From positions 1-43,163 of the IMG/VR virus record IMGVR_UViG_3300033143_001010: 43,163 bases of DNA. One strand, written 5' to 3'. The notes below the pieces were generated by a model, which was not told the origin of the DNA, searched no databases, and was given only the letters and a program-made list of their open reading frames with translations. Positions 1 to 8,756 of the stretch are shown piece after piece (the first letter of the stretch is position 1; each line of letters starts with the position of its first letter). Origin of the DNA: a virus. A program made the translations under genes and the position numbers.

Positions 1-414
1 CATAGCAACCTCAGCAGCTGTCTTAGCTGCCATGGCCTCGCTAGTCTTTGCTTCAACTTCAGCAGCCTTTTCTTCTGCCTTTGCTATAATAGCCTTAGCT
101 TTAGCCCTAGCTTCAGTAGCATTAGCAGCACTATCCTTAGACGCCCTAGCTACGAACTCAGCTACTGTCTTCTGTTGTGCAACAAAAGCTTCCTCTGCTT
201 TAGTAGTTTTAGCTACAATACTATCACATTCTTTGTTTAGGACTTCCTTTTCTTTCTGTAAATTCTTCAGTTCCTTCTCTAGTTTTCTAACACTTGATTC
301 TGCAGTCAAGACGAGTACTGCCATCTCTTCTGCAAACTCAAACGCTTTGAAAATACGAGAGGCCGCTCTAAGATGACCAGCGACCTCTCCTGTACTCATT
401 TTCTTTTCAGACAT
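1..414 (-). CDS. Ala/Lys/Glu-rich coiled-coil protein, C-terminus cut by window edge
   Basis: The frame starts at an ATG with AGGAGA a few bases upstream and stays open for 138 codons to the window edge, so the C-terminus is missing. From about residue 35 it is rich in Glu, Lys and Ala with heptad-like spacing (for example EKELKNLQKEKE), which predicts a long coiled coil; later residues are mostly Ala/Lys/Glu repeats. It is the last visible gene of the head operon, directly after two small structural genes. I do not recognise a family. A structural, fibre-like or scaffold-like role is possible but unproven. An overlapping plus-strand frame is only its antisense shadow. Confidence 0.7.
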   Translation of the reverse strand, partial: MSEKKMSTGEVAGHLRAASRIFKAFEFAEEMAVLVLTAESSVRKLEKELKNLQKEKEVLNKECDSIVAKTTKAEEAFVAQQKTVAEFVARASKDSAANATEARAKAKAIIAKAEEKAAEVEAKTSEAMAAKTAAEVAM

Positions 415-423
415 TTTGGTCTC

Positions 424-834
424 CTAGTTCTTTAACGTGCATTCAATCAAGAAAGAATACGTATCGCCAGCTGCACCACCTGAACCTGTGAGAAGTAAAT
501 CTCCCTCAGTAGCAGTAGTAGGTGCAGCAGACATAGCCTTACCAGCACCTGCAGCTAAGTAATCCATAAATCCTTGTCCCTGATAGTAGTCAATAACCTC
601 ATCAGCGGCATCGTCCCACTGTAATACAACATAATCGAATCCTGCCCCAACGGACCAAGTGATGCGATCTATTCTAATATAGGTAGGTGCGTTCTGTCTA
701 TCTGGGCCAATGAGATCAGACCTATTAATTATAATAGTATCCACCTCATCAGCTGTATCAAATATACCAGACACATTAACGGTATACTTTCGAGTACCAT
801 TAATCATTACCTTCATCTTAGCTGCAGCAGCCAT
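424..834 (-). CDS. Small phage structural protein, unknown role
   Basis: 136 residues. The product alternates short hydrophobic stretches with Gly/Asp/Thr turns, as expected of a beta-rich virion protein, and ends in a beta-like stretch (TYSFLIECTLKN). The start may be the first ATG or residue 7 (MKVMING). It sits after the major capsid gene and one other small gene, a position usual for head-fibre, decoration or head-completion proteins. Position and composition support a virion role; no specific function can be read from the sequence. Confidence 0.75.
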   Translation of the reverse strand: MAAAAKMKVMINGTRKYTVNVSGIFDTADEVDTIIINRSDLIGPDRQNAPTYIRIDRITWSVGAGFDYVVLQWDDAADEVIDYYQGQGFMDYLAAGAGKAMSAAPTTATEGDLLLTGSGGAAGDTYSFLIECTLKN

Positions 835-848
835 TATCTATTCTCCTA

Positions 849-1289
849 TTAAGCGAACGTTGGCACGGTATCAGAGATGACCATACCATTTGTGAGCCAC
901 GAGGCTCCGTCAGATACAAATGTCACAGTTGTACCTACTTGTGGAGTAAAGACAGTGAACGTGTCATCATTAGAGAAGTCAGCATAAACTGCTAATACTT
1001 CAATACCTGCACCACCAATATCTTCATCATGAAATACAACACCACCCTTGAAGAGTTCATCAGTAGCAGCGGTAGCAATTATCCAATCTTGTGCATCAGC
1101 AGCAGCTCCTGAATACATAAAGCTAAAGGATAACCCACTCTCTACCGCAGGTAATGTAATTGTACAATCAGCTGTCAGGTCAGGCATTACGTGCAGTTTG
1201 CCTGAATCTTTAATTAATACTTTGTAAGTAGCTTCATCTGCTACTGTAACGGGGCGCATGTTCAGCCCCCCCATAAAATGTGTACCCAT
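849..1289 (-). CDS. Small beta-rich virion protein
   Basis: 146 residues from the ATG at 1289, chosen because TTAGGAGAATAAAT lies directly upstream; the open frame extends further but without a better start. The protein is rich in Thr, Val, Ala and Asp, has few charges of one sign, and looks like repeated beta strands (for example CTITLPAVESGLSF and VGTTVTFVSDGASW). It is the first gene after the terminator that follows the major capsid gene, so it is probably made at a lower level than capsid. Possibly a decoration or head-fibre protein; the role is inferred from position only. Confidence 0.75.
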   Translation of the reverse strand: MGTHFMGGLNMRPVTVADEATYKVLIKDSGKLHVMPDLTADCTITLPAVESGLSFSFMYSGAAADAQDWIIATAATDELFKGGVVFHDEDIGGAGIEVLAVYADFSNDDTFTVFTPQVGTTVTFVSDGASWLTNGMVISDTVPTFA

Positions 1290-1344
1290 ATTTATTCTCC
1301 TAACCCTGGATCGGGCAGTCAACTCCCGTCTTTCAGGGATCTAT

Positions 1345-1376
1345 TAAATAAAAGTAAGTCCGGGGGTCAGCCGGAC
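1345..1376 (-). terminator. Intrinsic terminator behind the major capsid gene
   Basis: Read on the minus strand, GTCCGG and CCGGAC (1358-1376) form a 6-bp stem with a 7-nt loop. A U-rich run (TTACTTTTATTTA) follows at 1345-1357. A longer alternative stem of GGGGGTC with GACCCCC overlaps it. It lies 30 bases past the capsid stop codon, where a partial terminator would raise capsid output relative to downstream genes. Confidence 0.65.
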
Positions 1377-1406
1377 CAAAACCATCGACCCCCAAACTTA
1401 TCTAGA

Positions 1407-2315
1407 CTAAGCTCCGGGCGAGCCGAAGATACCACGAGGATCAGACCAACCGAAGCTGTATCGACCCATTGCTTTGAACTTAGCATTGCCAGTATCAAAG
1501 TCACCATCTAAACCAAACTCATCACCATCACGCTCAAAGTACTTAGTGCCTTCAGGGCAGGTCGTACGAATGAACCAAGCATCAGCATCGGTAAGGTAGT
1601 TATTAACTACAATACCACCGGGAAACTGACCCATATCTTTCAAAGCATTAGGATCGTTATCGGCTGTACCAACACGAAGAGTTGCATTTAGAATCCGATG
1701 GGCTTCAAACTTCAGCTCAGTCGGTATAATCAATGAACGAGGCATAACATTAATCTGTAGACCACGATCATCTGTGTAATCCATAAGATCAATACAAGCT
1801 TGCTCAAGCGATGCTTCACTCAAGTCAGCAGCTGTACCTAATTCATTGGCGAAGGTTCCGCCAGCATACTTCAAGTGAGCATCACTACACATCTCTACAC
1901 CATCAGCACCAGCGTAAGCTGCTGTGAAAGCGCGGTTATAGACGTTAGCACCCACAATCTCTTTGGTCTGACGCATAGAGAAAGCTAATGATTTCGCATT
2001 TCGCTTACCAACTACATCGTACAGATCATCATCAAATACTTCCTTGGTTACAACAAACCCAAGAGCGTATACGACATGGCTGTAGCGAGTCATGAATCCC
2101 TGTTGCATAGAATCGTAACTGACGGCTGCGCCTTCAGTCTTAACCTGTGCGAGACCAAGCCCACTAATAGACATATCTTCTTCATAAGCACGTCGAGAAG
2201 TACCGACCTCAAACAATGATGTGTATTGGACATCATGTTCGTTGTAGGCATCTCCGTACCATTTGTTTACACCAAGCTCTAGAGCTCGTGCAAAATTACC
2301 ACTGTTAATAGCCAT
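1407..2315 (-). CDS. Major capsid protein
   Basis: 302 residues, starting at an ATG with AAGGAG upstream. The N-terminal region (NKWYGDAYNEHDVQYTSLF) and the central TKEVFDDDLYDVV segment resemble HK97-fold capsid proteins of the Mu gpT-like head-subunit type. The mix of Asn/Gly/Asp-rich loops, the length and the position after scaffold and accessory head genes all fit a major head subunit. No protease is seen nearby; a separate scaffold gene (3427-4182) is present instead. A terminator lies directly downstream. Confidence 0.88.
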   Translation of the reverse strand: MAINSGNFARALELGVNKWYGDAYNEHDVQYTSLFEVGTSRRAYEEDMSISGLGLAQVKTEGAAVSYDSMQQGFMTRYSHVVYALGFVVTKEVFDDDLYDVVGKRNAKSLAFSMRQTKEIVGANVYNRAFTAAYAGADGVEMCSDAHLKYAGGTFANELGTAADLSEASLEQACIDLMDYTDDRGLQINVMPRSLIIPTELKFEAHRILNATLRVGTADNDPNALKDMGQFPGGIVVNNYLTDADAWFIRTTCPEGTKYFERDGDEFGLDGDFDTGNAKFKAMGRYSFGWSDPRGIFGSPGA

Positions 2316-2327
2316 TAGTTATTCTCC

Positions 2328-2954
2328 TTAGATACCTACGTTAATGCCGCTTAAAGCATGATTAGCAGGAGTCACTAGCCAGCGAGTATACGCCTGACCG
2401 CCTGAAATGTATTCATTATCAGGGCGCTGTGCTAAGCCCAACAACCGTAGAGGCAAAGTAGCAGTAGTATTGTGAGTATCGGAATCTATATACATATCAG
2501 AAACACCAGTCGTAGCATTTGGGCCACCACCAATGATCTCAATATTAGAACCGATGTCAGCAAGTTCCAATGGATCAGTAACACCATCTTCAATGCCTTC
2601 AAGAATCACATCAGGAGCTGTACATATAAGTACAGTACCAGCAGTATTCACAGGAACACTTTTAGAATTAACACCTGTACGAGTGGGCTCTGAGTTAGAT
2701 AGGAAATGATCTCCTTTCTTACCAAGAACTTCATCCGCGATGTGGTTTAAAACACCCACTACAACACCCATTAGCTGGGCATCGCCAGCGGCAAACAAGT
2801 TTAATACACCACCAGCCTGCATAGTTACAAGATCACCAACACCCATCGCAAGATGAGAGGTAGACAGTTCATACTGTTGAACAGCACTCTGCCAAGGTGA
2901 ACCTGATACTGTGCCAACTGGGATAAACCCATTCACATTATCAATATTAGCCAT
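2328..2954 (-). CDS. Probable head decoration (cement) protein
   Basis: 208 residues, 12 bases upstream of the major capsid gene. The N-terminus (NGFIPVGTVSGSPW) and the Gly-rich segments (GVGDLVTMQAGGVL) resemble the small beta-rich proteins encoded beside capsid genes in many tailed phages and annotated as structural cement or decoration proteins. No catalytic motif is seen. The role follows from position and composition, not from a recognised signature. Confidence 0.65.
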   Translation of the reverse strand: MANIDNVNGFIPVGTVSGSPWQSAVQQYELSTSHLAMGVGDLVTMQAGGVLNLFAAGDAQLMGVVVGVLNHIADEVLGKKGDHFLSNSEPTRTGVNSKSVPVNTAGTVLICTAPDVILEGIEDGVTDPLELADIGSNIEIIGGGPNATTGVSDMYIDSDTHNTTATLPLRLLGLAQRPDNEYISGGQAYTRWLVTPANHALSGINVGI

Positions 2955-3007
2955 ATTAAATCTCCAAATTTAATTAGCTAGATAAGCCGCTGGAGTGGAT
3001 GGTATAA

Positions 3008-3412
3008 TTAGTTTTTTCTTTGTATATCAATTTTACCATATGCACCAGAAAGCCTATCTACGTTATAAATAGATTCTTCCGAACGATCAACTTCTCCTGC
3101 TTTAATAGCTTGGTCTTCATCGTAGTATTTACGATCAATCTTCATAAGATAGGCTGTTACACCCTGACCTACACTCTTACTAACAATAGTCCCAACGTTT
3201 GTGCCTTGCTTAACATCCTCAGCACCGACCTCAATATCTCCGTCCATATATACATTATCATAAAATGCAGCTATAAACTTCTGTATTCGTCCATCAACGT
3301 CATTGACCCAACGGTAGACATAATTTTTATCCTTACCAAGAACGGTAAGAATATCACGATTTCCGCCTACGGGAACTCTTTTACGTGTGTCTTTATTTCG
3401 GCGTGTTGCCAT
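3008..3412 (-). CDS. Conserved-looking head-region protein, unknown
   Basis: 134 residues. The N-terminus is basic (MATRRNKDTRKR), followed by a mixed region with many Tyr and Asp (KNYVYRWVNDVDGRI). It lies between the scaffold gene and the putative decoration protein, on the same transcript. It may be an accessory capsid or vertex protein. The basic N-terminus could contact DNA or RNA inside the head; this is inference only. Confidence 0.7.
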   Translation of the reverse strand: MATRRNKDTRKRVPVGGNRDILTVLGKDKNYVYRWVNDVDGRIQKFIAAFYDNVYMDGDIEVGAEDVKQGTNVGTIVSKSVGQGVTAYLMKIDRKYYDEDQAIKAGEVDRSEESIYNVDRLSGAYGKIDIQRKN

Positions 3413-3426
3413 TGTTCTATCCTCTT

Positions 3427-4182
3427 TTAGTTAAAGAAACCTGATTTATCTAATGCTTCGATGTATGCTGTTTCACTCTCGTATGTACCATCACGAACAA
3501 GTGTTCGCATCACACGCGTAGTATTTTCATCAAGGTCTTTAACTGTGTAGTTGGGCGCTCTTACCCTAGAATTGGCTCTTCCGGCTCCTTCTACAGGAGA
3601 TGGTCTATTACGAGTAGGTGTAAACTTATCAGGGAAAGCAGACTTAACTTCTTCAGTTACCTGCGCTAATATCCCTGCGTCCATTTTACCGTATTTCTGT
3701 GCATACTCCTGACCAACTGCATCTGCGTATCGCTTCAACTGTAAGTCAGAATCATACCATGTATTTGTCTCAGCCCAGTTATCAAACTCTGTAGTATCTT
3801 GAGCTACTGGTACTGGCGGAGCCTGATGGATATCCACGATCTGCTCATCAATTTCAATGACACGATCATGTTCCTCATTCTCCAAAGCCACACGTTTCTG
3901 TACCTTAAGGTCATCAACACGTTGCTTATTAATGGATTCCTCTAGCGTAGCTAGGTGCTGCTGTAAGGCAGACTGGGAATCTTGCATATGTTTTACAGCA
4001 CGTTCTGATTGGTGGATCTTATCGTACAAAGGTTTACGATCAATAAACTCCTCTGCTGAGAGAGACCTACGACCTTCTACTCCCTCTGGGTTCCACCCCA
4101 TCTCTAGTGCTTCGTTTTCTACTTCGTTAAATTCTGGTTCTTGTTCCAGTTCTTCTTTGTGCTCTAGGTTCTCTTCACCCAT
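3427..4182 (-). CDS. Capsid scaffolding protein
   Basis: 251 residues. It is strongly acidic at the N-terminus (EENLEHKEELEQEPEF), then predicted helical and coiled coil at roughly residues 55-125, with a Pro-rich break (QAPPVPVAQ) and a basic tail region (TPTRNRPSP...GRANSRVRAP). This acidic-helical-basic layout and the position between portal and capsid genes are typical of dedicated scaffolds. Its start overlaps the end of the co-chaperonin gene by 8 bases, which suggests translational coupling. Confidence 0.85.
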   Translation of the reverse strand: MGEENLEHKEELEQEPEFNEVENEALEMGWNPEGVEGRRSLSAEEFIDRKPLYDKIHQSERAVKHMQDSQSALQQHLATLEESINKQRVDDLKVQKRVALENEEHDRVIEIDEQIVDIHQAPPVPVAQDTTEFDNWAETNTWYDSDLQLKRYADAVGQEYAQKYGKMDAGILAQVTEEVKSAFPDKFTPTRNRPSPVEGAGRANSRVRAPNYTVKDLDENTTRVMRTLVRDGTYESETAYIEALDKSGFFN

Positions 4183-4489
4183 TTACTTTCTCCATAACAA
4201 CCAATATATCTTCATCATTGATCACAACAAACTCTTCGTCTGTCTCTGTATCTACAATAGATTTACCTGAATGTCGTACATAACATACCTTATTACCTTC
4301 TGCTGCCCAAGGTTTACCATCGCCTTTCTTGTCCTTCCAACATTCTGGACCAATAGCAATGATAGTGCCATATACTTGTGCGGCTCTTTCAAGACGCTCA
4401 TTCATTACAAGTGCTATACCACCCTCACTCATATCATCTACTTCGTCTGGTTTAATCAGTAGCCTATAGCCACATGGTTTAATCTTCAT
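4175..4489 (-). CDS. GroES-like co-chaperonin
   Basis: 104 residues from the ATG at 4489 (MKIKPCGYRLLIKP), which matches the usual N-terminus of Cpn10; longer starts at 4498 and a TTG at 4507 are possible. Visible family features are the beta strand GYRLLIKP, a mobile-loop region carrying GGIAL, the GTIIAIGPE strand and the C-terminal ILVVME strand. GroES caps the GroEL folding chamber. There is no GroEL gene here, so it would work with host GroEL, as T4 gp31 does for its capsid protein. Its place between portal and scaffold genes fits a capsid-folding job. Confidence 0.85.
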   Translation of the reverse strand: MKIKPCGYRLLIKPDEVDDMSEGGIALVMNERLERAAQVYGTIIAIGPECWKDKKGDGKPWAAEGNKVCYVRHSGKSIVDTETDEEFVVINDEDILVVMEKVNG

Positions 4490-4694
4490 CTTCTTCATCT
4501 CCCTCAAATTCTGCCTTGAGGAAAAAATCTAATCCCTTAACTATACCCACATCTTGTGCGGTAAGGGCCTCTTTGCCTAAGCTATCACCTCTAACTAGTT
4601 TGTCTGCGTAAGCCTCACGGACTTCCTTAAACAACTTCATTAGTTCAACAGTAACTGCGTGGTCTCTCCACTCTATGAACTCTGTTCTTGTCAT
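4479..4694 (-). CDS. Small acidic-tailed protein, unknown
   Basis: 71 residues, mostly helical in character (FIEWRDHAVTVELMKLFKEV), ending in a highly acidic tail (EFEGDEEDED). It lies 9 bases after the portal gene and overlaps the co-chaperonin start. Small proteins of this kind often sit behind portal genes in podovirus-like phages, but I do not recognise a named family. Function unknown. Confidence 0.75.
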   Translation of the reverse strand: MTRTEFIEWRDHAVTVELMKLFKEVREAYADKLVRGDSLGKEALTAQDVGIVKGLDFFLKAEFEGDEEDED

Positions 4695-4703
4695 ATATCC
4701 TCT

Positions 4704-6644
4704 TTAGGATTGTGCTGGGGAAGGTTCCTTATTATTCATAGCTGCATCTAGTTTAGCTTGAATTGCCTGCTCTCCAGCAGCAATACCTTCTAGTTGTGTC
4801 TTATACATTTCTAGCTGAACACCATCTTCTGCAGCCTCAGCCCTTGCCACAGCTAACTGTGCATTGGCTTTAGCTAACATATTAGCTGCCTCTACCTTAG
4901 CTGCTTCTATCTGAAGTTTAGCCCACTCACGCTTACTATCATCTTGGAATTGCATCTCCTCTAATGAAGGTTGTGGAGGGGGCAGAGTCATCAGTTCTTC
5001 TATACCCGGTTGCTCCTGAGCTTCTAACATACGCTTAGTAGCTACCATAGGGTTTATAGTACCCATCTGCATCATCTCAAATAGACCAGCTGCTTTAGCT
5101 AGTCTCTGCTGTTCTGTAGCAACATTAGGATCTGCTGCAGGTACTACATCTGCTGTACCAAGGATATATTCTCCACGACCTATAGCTGCTCCGACCTCTT
5201 GTCCGGGATCAAGGATGGTAAAGTACTCTTCAACTGGTAGGTATAAGGAGTTTAACCTGTATAACTTACGCAGCTCTTTCTTAAGTGAGCGGTATAGACG
5301 TTTATATATACCGTTGAATACTTTCATACCTTGCTCTAACACTGCCATAGTGGTAGTAGCTTTCTGGTTCTGGCCGGGGTTTTCCCCTACCTGCATATCT
5401 ACAGTAGAAGATAACCTCTGACCAGCATCTATCATAAGACTCAACAAACTAAAGACTGTTGAATCAGGAGCATTGATTGGAAGAGGTACAATACCTTTCT
5501 TCAGATCATCTCCAGTAGTATTGACGAATTTCCATTCGCCGGGACTAAACTTGTAACTGCCGCCTTTTAACCTAATGCCCCGTCCCAAAAAGCCACTTGG
5601 CATATTGGACAGAGTGCCTGCATCGAGCAGTTGATTAATTGCGGAATCAATGGTAGAATTGATAGGACCAAGTAGGGTGCCGAAACCAACATCATAGAAA
5701 CCTCCATCTGGATTAGGAATGAATGGGAACTTCGTAAAGTAATGAGTAGGCTCAATAAGGATAATTGTACTGCCATCCTTCTTAATACCTTCTGCATCGA
5801 AACGAGCTACCACACGTAAGACCTTATTAGTCTCTTCCTCAATGGTGACTATGTACGGCTCTGCATATCCATCATTATCTAGATCATAGTATCTGTGTTG
5901 TTCTAGGATTGTGTAGGGAGTTGACTCATCAGGCTCAGGCTCTCTTAATCCATCTATCTCATCACTAACTCTTTCTTCACTTAGGTGAGAAGGAGGAGAC
6001 AAGTCTACATCACTATAGATACCAGCTAGCTGGCGTTCTTTAATATCTCGTGTGGTTAGACTTAATCTATGGGTAATACGAGTAGCATCTTCTAAGGACT
6101 TGGCGTAGTAATCTACTATAAGATCCTGTGCTAATACTAACTCAGAGACGTTCTGTCCCTTTATACCGTTGTAGTAAGTCTTCTTAAATGCACAACCAAC
6201 GATGGGGATAATCATGGCTAATTTATCCATGTCCTCTTCCCAGTTATCCATCTGCTCTATGAGCTGGTAGCTCATATGTTTACCAATACGAATAGCTCTT
6301 TCAGTCTTGATGCCATCTAAGTCAAATCCAACTACCCTCCCCTTGACCAAGTTAGGTCCGGGTACTAGTGCTGGATATGCTCGGGCTGCAAACTGCGTAG
6401 CTGCTGTTGTAAGTAATGGGTACTTAACATTAGCTGCGTTAGGCCACGGGTATGATTTATTTTCTACTACCTGTGAGGCTAGCTTAAGGGCTTTATCAAC
6501 CTTCTCTTCCCATTCTTTGCGGGAGTCTAGATCGCGTTCATACCCTTCTTTTACTTCACGACCTAGGGTCTTGAGTGTCTCCTCATCTAGAGAGTCAGCT
6601 ATGTTAGCATCGTTAATAATAGCATCTAATGTCTCAAGTGCCAT
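4704..6644 (-). CDS. Portal protein
   Basis: 646 residues, the right size for podovirus portals. It follows terminase and precedes scaffold. The middle carries the usual portal features: a long region with FNGIYKRLYRSLKKELRKL (stem/wing helices) and an SFLG/RGIRLKGGSYKF-type clip region. The C-terminal 120 residues are Ala/Glu/Gln-rich coiled coil (QIEAAKVEAANMLAKANAQL), like the barrel extension seen in P22-type portals. It would form the dodecameric ring for DNA entry and exit. The gene begins directly after the stop codon of an inserted HNH gene. Confidence 0.9.
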   Translation of the reverse strand: MALETLDAIINDANIADSLDEETLKTLGREVKEGYERDLDSRKEWEEKVDKALKLASQVVENKSYPWPNAANVKYPLLTTAATQFAARAYPALVPGPNLVKGRVVGFDLDGIKTERAIRIGKHMSYQLIEQMDNWEEDMDKLAMIIPIVGCAFKKTYYNGIKGQNVSELVLAQDLIVDYYAKSLEDATRITHRLSLTTRDIKERQLAGIYSDVDLSPPSHLSEERVSDEIDGLREPEPDESTPYTILEQHRYYDLDNDGYAEPYIVTIEEETNKVLRVVARFDAEGIKKDGSTIILIEPTHYFTKFPFIPNPDGGFYDVGFGTLLGPINSTIDSAINQLLDAGTLSNMPSGFLGRGIRLKGGSYKFSPGEWKFVNTTGDDLKKGIVPLPINAPDSTVFSLLSLMIDAGQRLSSTVDMQVGENPGQNQKATTTMAVLEQGMKVFNGIYKRLYRSLKKELRKLYRLNSLYLPVEEYFTILDPGQEVGAAIGRGEYILGTADVVPAADPNVATEQQRLAKAAGLFEMMQMGTINPMVATKRMLEAQEQPGIEELMTLPPPQPSLEEMQFQDDSKREWAKLQIEAAKVEAANMLAKANAQLAVARAEAAEDGVQLEMYKTQLEGIAAGEQAIQAKLDAAMNNKEPSPAQS

Positions 6645-7163
6645 CTATACTTCCCACATGTCAGGCCAGTATCTATTGCCCTTACTTAAATTAACACTCA
6701 TTGTTAAATATTGCATATTATCCTCGCAATGAAGTCCACAAACTAGCCTAGAACGTAGTGGTACTATATGGTCTACATGTGACCCTTCTGGGCATTCTTT
6801 ATATAATTGAGCTATACAAATACTATTAGCCCAAATAGGAGTAGCATTTAATTTTTGTGCCTTTCTCTTAGCATTTGAAATTAACATACCAGCTTTATAT
6901 CGTAAATAATTCTTACTGTTAGATCTTCTACTTGCTTCTTTAGCTTTCTCAGGATTGTCCTTTTTCCACTGTACAGTTCTTTTATTATATACGTCTTTAT
7001 TTTTATTATACTGTTCTTTAGAAGTATTTCTATTACACTGCATACAGGTGCGTTTGCTGGTCTGCCTATAGTCTACGTGGCCGTACTTGCAGGGCTTTCC
7101 AGTAAAGTACATAGTACTTCCCAGCCGCACTGCTTCAGAGTAAGTTTTAGGTATGTAAGTCAA
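6645..7163 (-). CDS. HNH endonuclease, probably a free-standing homing enzyme
   Basis: 172 residues. Its first codon is probably a TTG overlapping the large terminase stop; an ATG start at 7112 is the alternative. The N-terminal part has a zinc-knuckle-like cluster (GKPCKYGH ... CMQCN). The C-terminal part has the HNH core (SHVDHIVPL, followed by GLHCEDNMQYL and a final N-K-N-WPD segment). Between them is a basic helix. The gene is wedged between terminase and portal with no spacing on either side, as homing nucleases often are. AT-richer third positions than its neighbours suggest transfer. Confidence 0.85.
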   Translation of the reverse strand: MTYIPKTYSEAVRLGSTMYFTGKPCKYGHVDYRQTSKRTCMQCNRNTSKEQYNKNKDVYNKRTVQWKKDNPEKAKEASRRSNSKNYLRYKAGMLISNAKRKAQKLNATPIWANSICIAQLYKECPEGSHVDHIVPLRSRLVCGLHCEDNMQYLTMSVNLSKGNRYWPDMWEV

Positions 7164-8635
7164 TAGCCAGTAATTACGTTACGGCCATCGTCATATAGAC
7201 TATCACCAAATTCTGCTTCATAGGCTTCTTCATCCTCTTCCTCATGGGTGAGTCCGGGGACTATCTTATCGAGGGTAAGTCCAATCCAAGCTAGTGCATC
7301 TACCTGATCATCATGTACATCACGAGGAAATCTTACCATCTCCTGCTCTAGATCAGCGTACCAATCAGCATCCTTATTGAAGTATACTCCACCCTGCCGT
7401 ATACGAGCCTGTATAGATCTGGCTCTAGTCTGCTTGTCTTTTACTGGTACTTCCTTATTTAGATTAAGAAATACCCCACGAGCAAACATCTGTTCATTAA
7501 GGAAAGGACCTAATGCTTTCTCTATAGCCCCTGCTTCTGTAGTAAATAGCTCTGGTCGGTATCTTTCCTGAGTAACAAACATCTCATCAATGATCTCCTT
7601 ACCATCCCACCTACCTCTATTTATATCTACAACATACATATTGTTATCAGAATCAACAGCTACCGTTGCAATAACTGTGTAATCTGCCTTGGTCTCTTTA
7701 CTTATAGCAAAGTCAATAGCAGAGTAATATGAGAGATTCTTATCCCGAAGATCCTCTGGGTCATAGTACTGGAAGTCATCCCGGCGAAAGTACGCTGTAC
7801 TCTCGTCGATTGGGTGGTTTAGATACTCTTGCGAATAGCCAGATGGATTACCATCCTCAACGTAGCTGGCTCGAATATCCTCCAATCTATTTTTGGGGAA
7901 CTTCTCTTCCCACAGGATCTCACTGAAATCCTCATTGTGGGCCTTGTATCTTTTACTGCGCCACTGCTTCTTGTTAAGCAACTTCTCTAACACGCTATCC
8001 ATATGGAGTATAGTTCCGACTACACGAATAACCCCTGAATCACTCAGGGCCGGGACAACCGCGTTAGTAAACCAGTTATAGAGTTTGAGTCTACGCTCCT
8101 TACTCTCAACAGCTTCATCGTCCTCTAGATCATCAACTACGATAAGATCTGGACGCTTGTTCCTCCACTTACGACCACGGATACGTTGACCTGCACCCTT
8201 AGCCATAATACGGAACTGGTGACCATCTTCCATCTTCATGATGATGTTGGTCTCACTGTCCTTTATAAACTTGCCTATACCGAATAGCTCGATTAGGTCT
8301 TCATTCTCTATCAATTGCATCTTGATATCGTTCAAGAACTCAGTACTCTGTGATTCAGTATCTGAGATAATGATCACGTAGTCATGGGATCTAAACAACA
8401 CACTAGCTAGAACATAACTGAGTGTCACAGCCGTTGACTTGGCATGGCCCCGTGGGGCAGCAACTGCTACGTACTTATGACTTGAGCAGCACATCCTCCA
8501 TAATTGCCTATGGAACTGAGGTATTGGTTGTGGAGCATCAAAGGTATGGGTTAGACAACTACCAGTAAACCCTTCTACCATCTTGGTGTTAAGCTTTAAT
8601 TTACCCTTAACAGCCAACGTCGTCCTCAACCTCAT
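7160..8635 (-). CDS. Terminase large subunit
   Basis: 491 residues. The ATPase domain shows a Walker A variant at about residues 59-69 (APRGHAKSTAV), an SDTESQS segment, Walker B at 164-171 (LIVVDDLE) and a VVGTILH coupling motif. The nuclease domain has the first metal Asp in YSAIDFAI and the last in HDDQVDALAW. Together these give the headful or site-specific packaging motor that binds the portal. The start is uncertain: the ATG at 8635 has AGAGG very close, and TTG codons at 8629 or 8617 are better spaced. Confidence 0.93.
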   Translation of the reverse strand: MRLRTTLAVKGKLKLNTKMVEGFTGSCLTHTFDAPQPIPQFHRQLWRMCCSSHKYVAVAAPRGHAKSTAVTLSYVLASVLFRSHDYVIIISDTESQSTEFLNDIKMQLIENEDLIELFGIGKFIKDSETNIIMKMEDGHQFRIMAKGAGQRIRGRKWRNKRPDLIVVDDLEDDEAVESKERRLKLYNWFTNAVVPALSDSGVIRVVGTILHMDSVLEKLLNKKQWRSKRYKAHNEDFSEILWEEKFPKNRLEDIRASYVEDGNPSGYSQEYLNHPIDESTAYFRRDDFQYYDPEDLRDKNLSYYSAIDFAISKETKADYTVIATVAVDSDNNMYVVDINRGRWDGKEIIDEMFVTQERYRPELFTTEAGAIEKALGPFLNEQMFARGVFLNLNKEVPVKDKQTRARSIQARIRQGGVYFNKDADWYADLEQEMVRFPRDVHDDQVDALAWIGLTLDKIVPGLTHEEEDEEAYEAEFGDSLYDDGRNVITGY

Positions 8636-8756
8636 CCTCTATAGGATCTTCTTCTTTTTCTTTATTACCCCAGATCAACTCCCATCCAGTATCGAACTTC
8701 TCATTACTGGGCTTAGATACTAGGTTATCACCTGTAATATCATTCCTACTTACCAT
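8607..8756 (-). CDS. Small acidic protein between terminase genes
   Basis: 49 residues from the ATG at 8756, preceded by AGGAG at good spacing and overlapping the upstream gene by 11 bases. The C-terminus is very acidic (KEKEEDPIEDEVEDDVG). It overlaps the large terminase start by 29 bases, so translation is likely coupled. Not recognised. Confidence 0.55.
   Translation of the reverse strand: MVSRNDITGDNLVSKPSNEKFDTGWELIWGNKEKEEDPIEDEVEDDVGC

Noticed and set aside
32-376. Open plus-strand frame over the left-edge gene
   Set aside because: It is the antisense of a coding coiled-coil frame that is open to the edge; no ribosome binding site.
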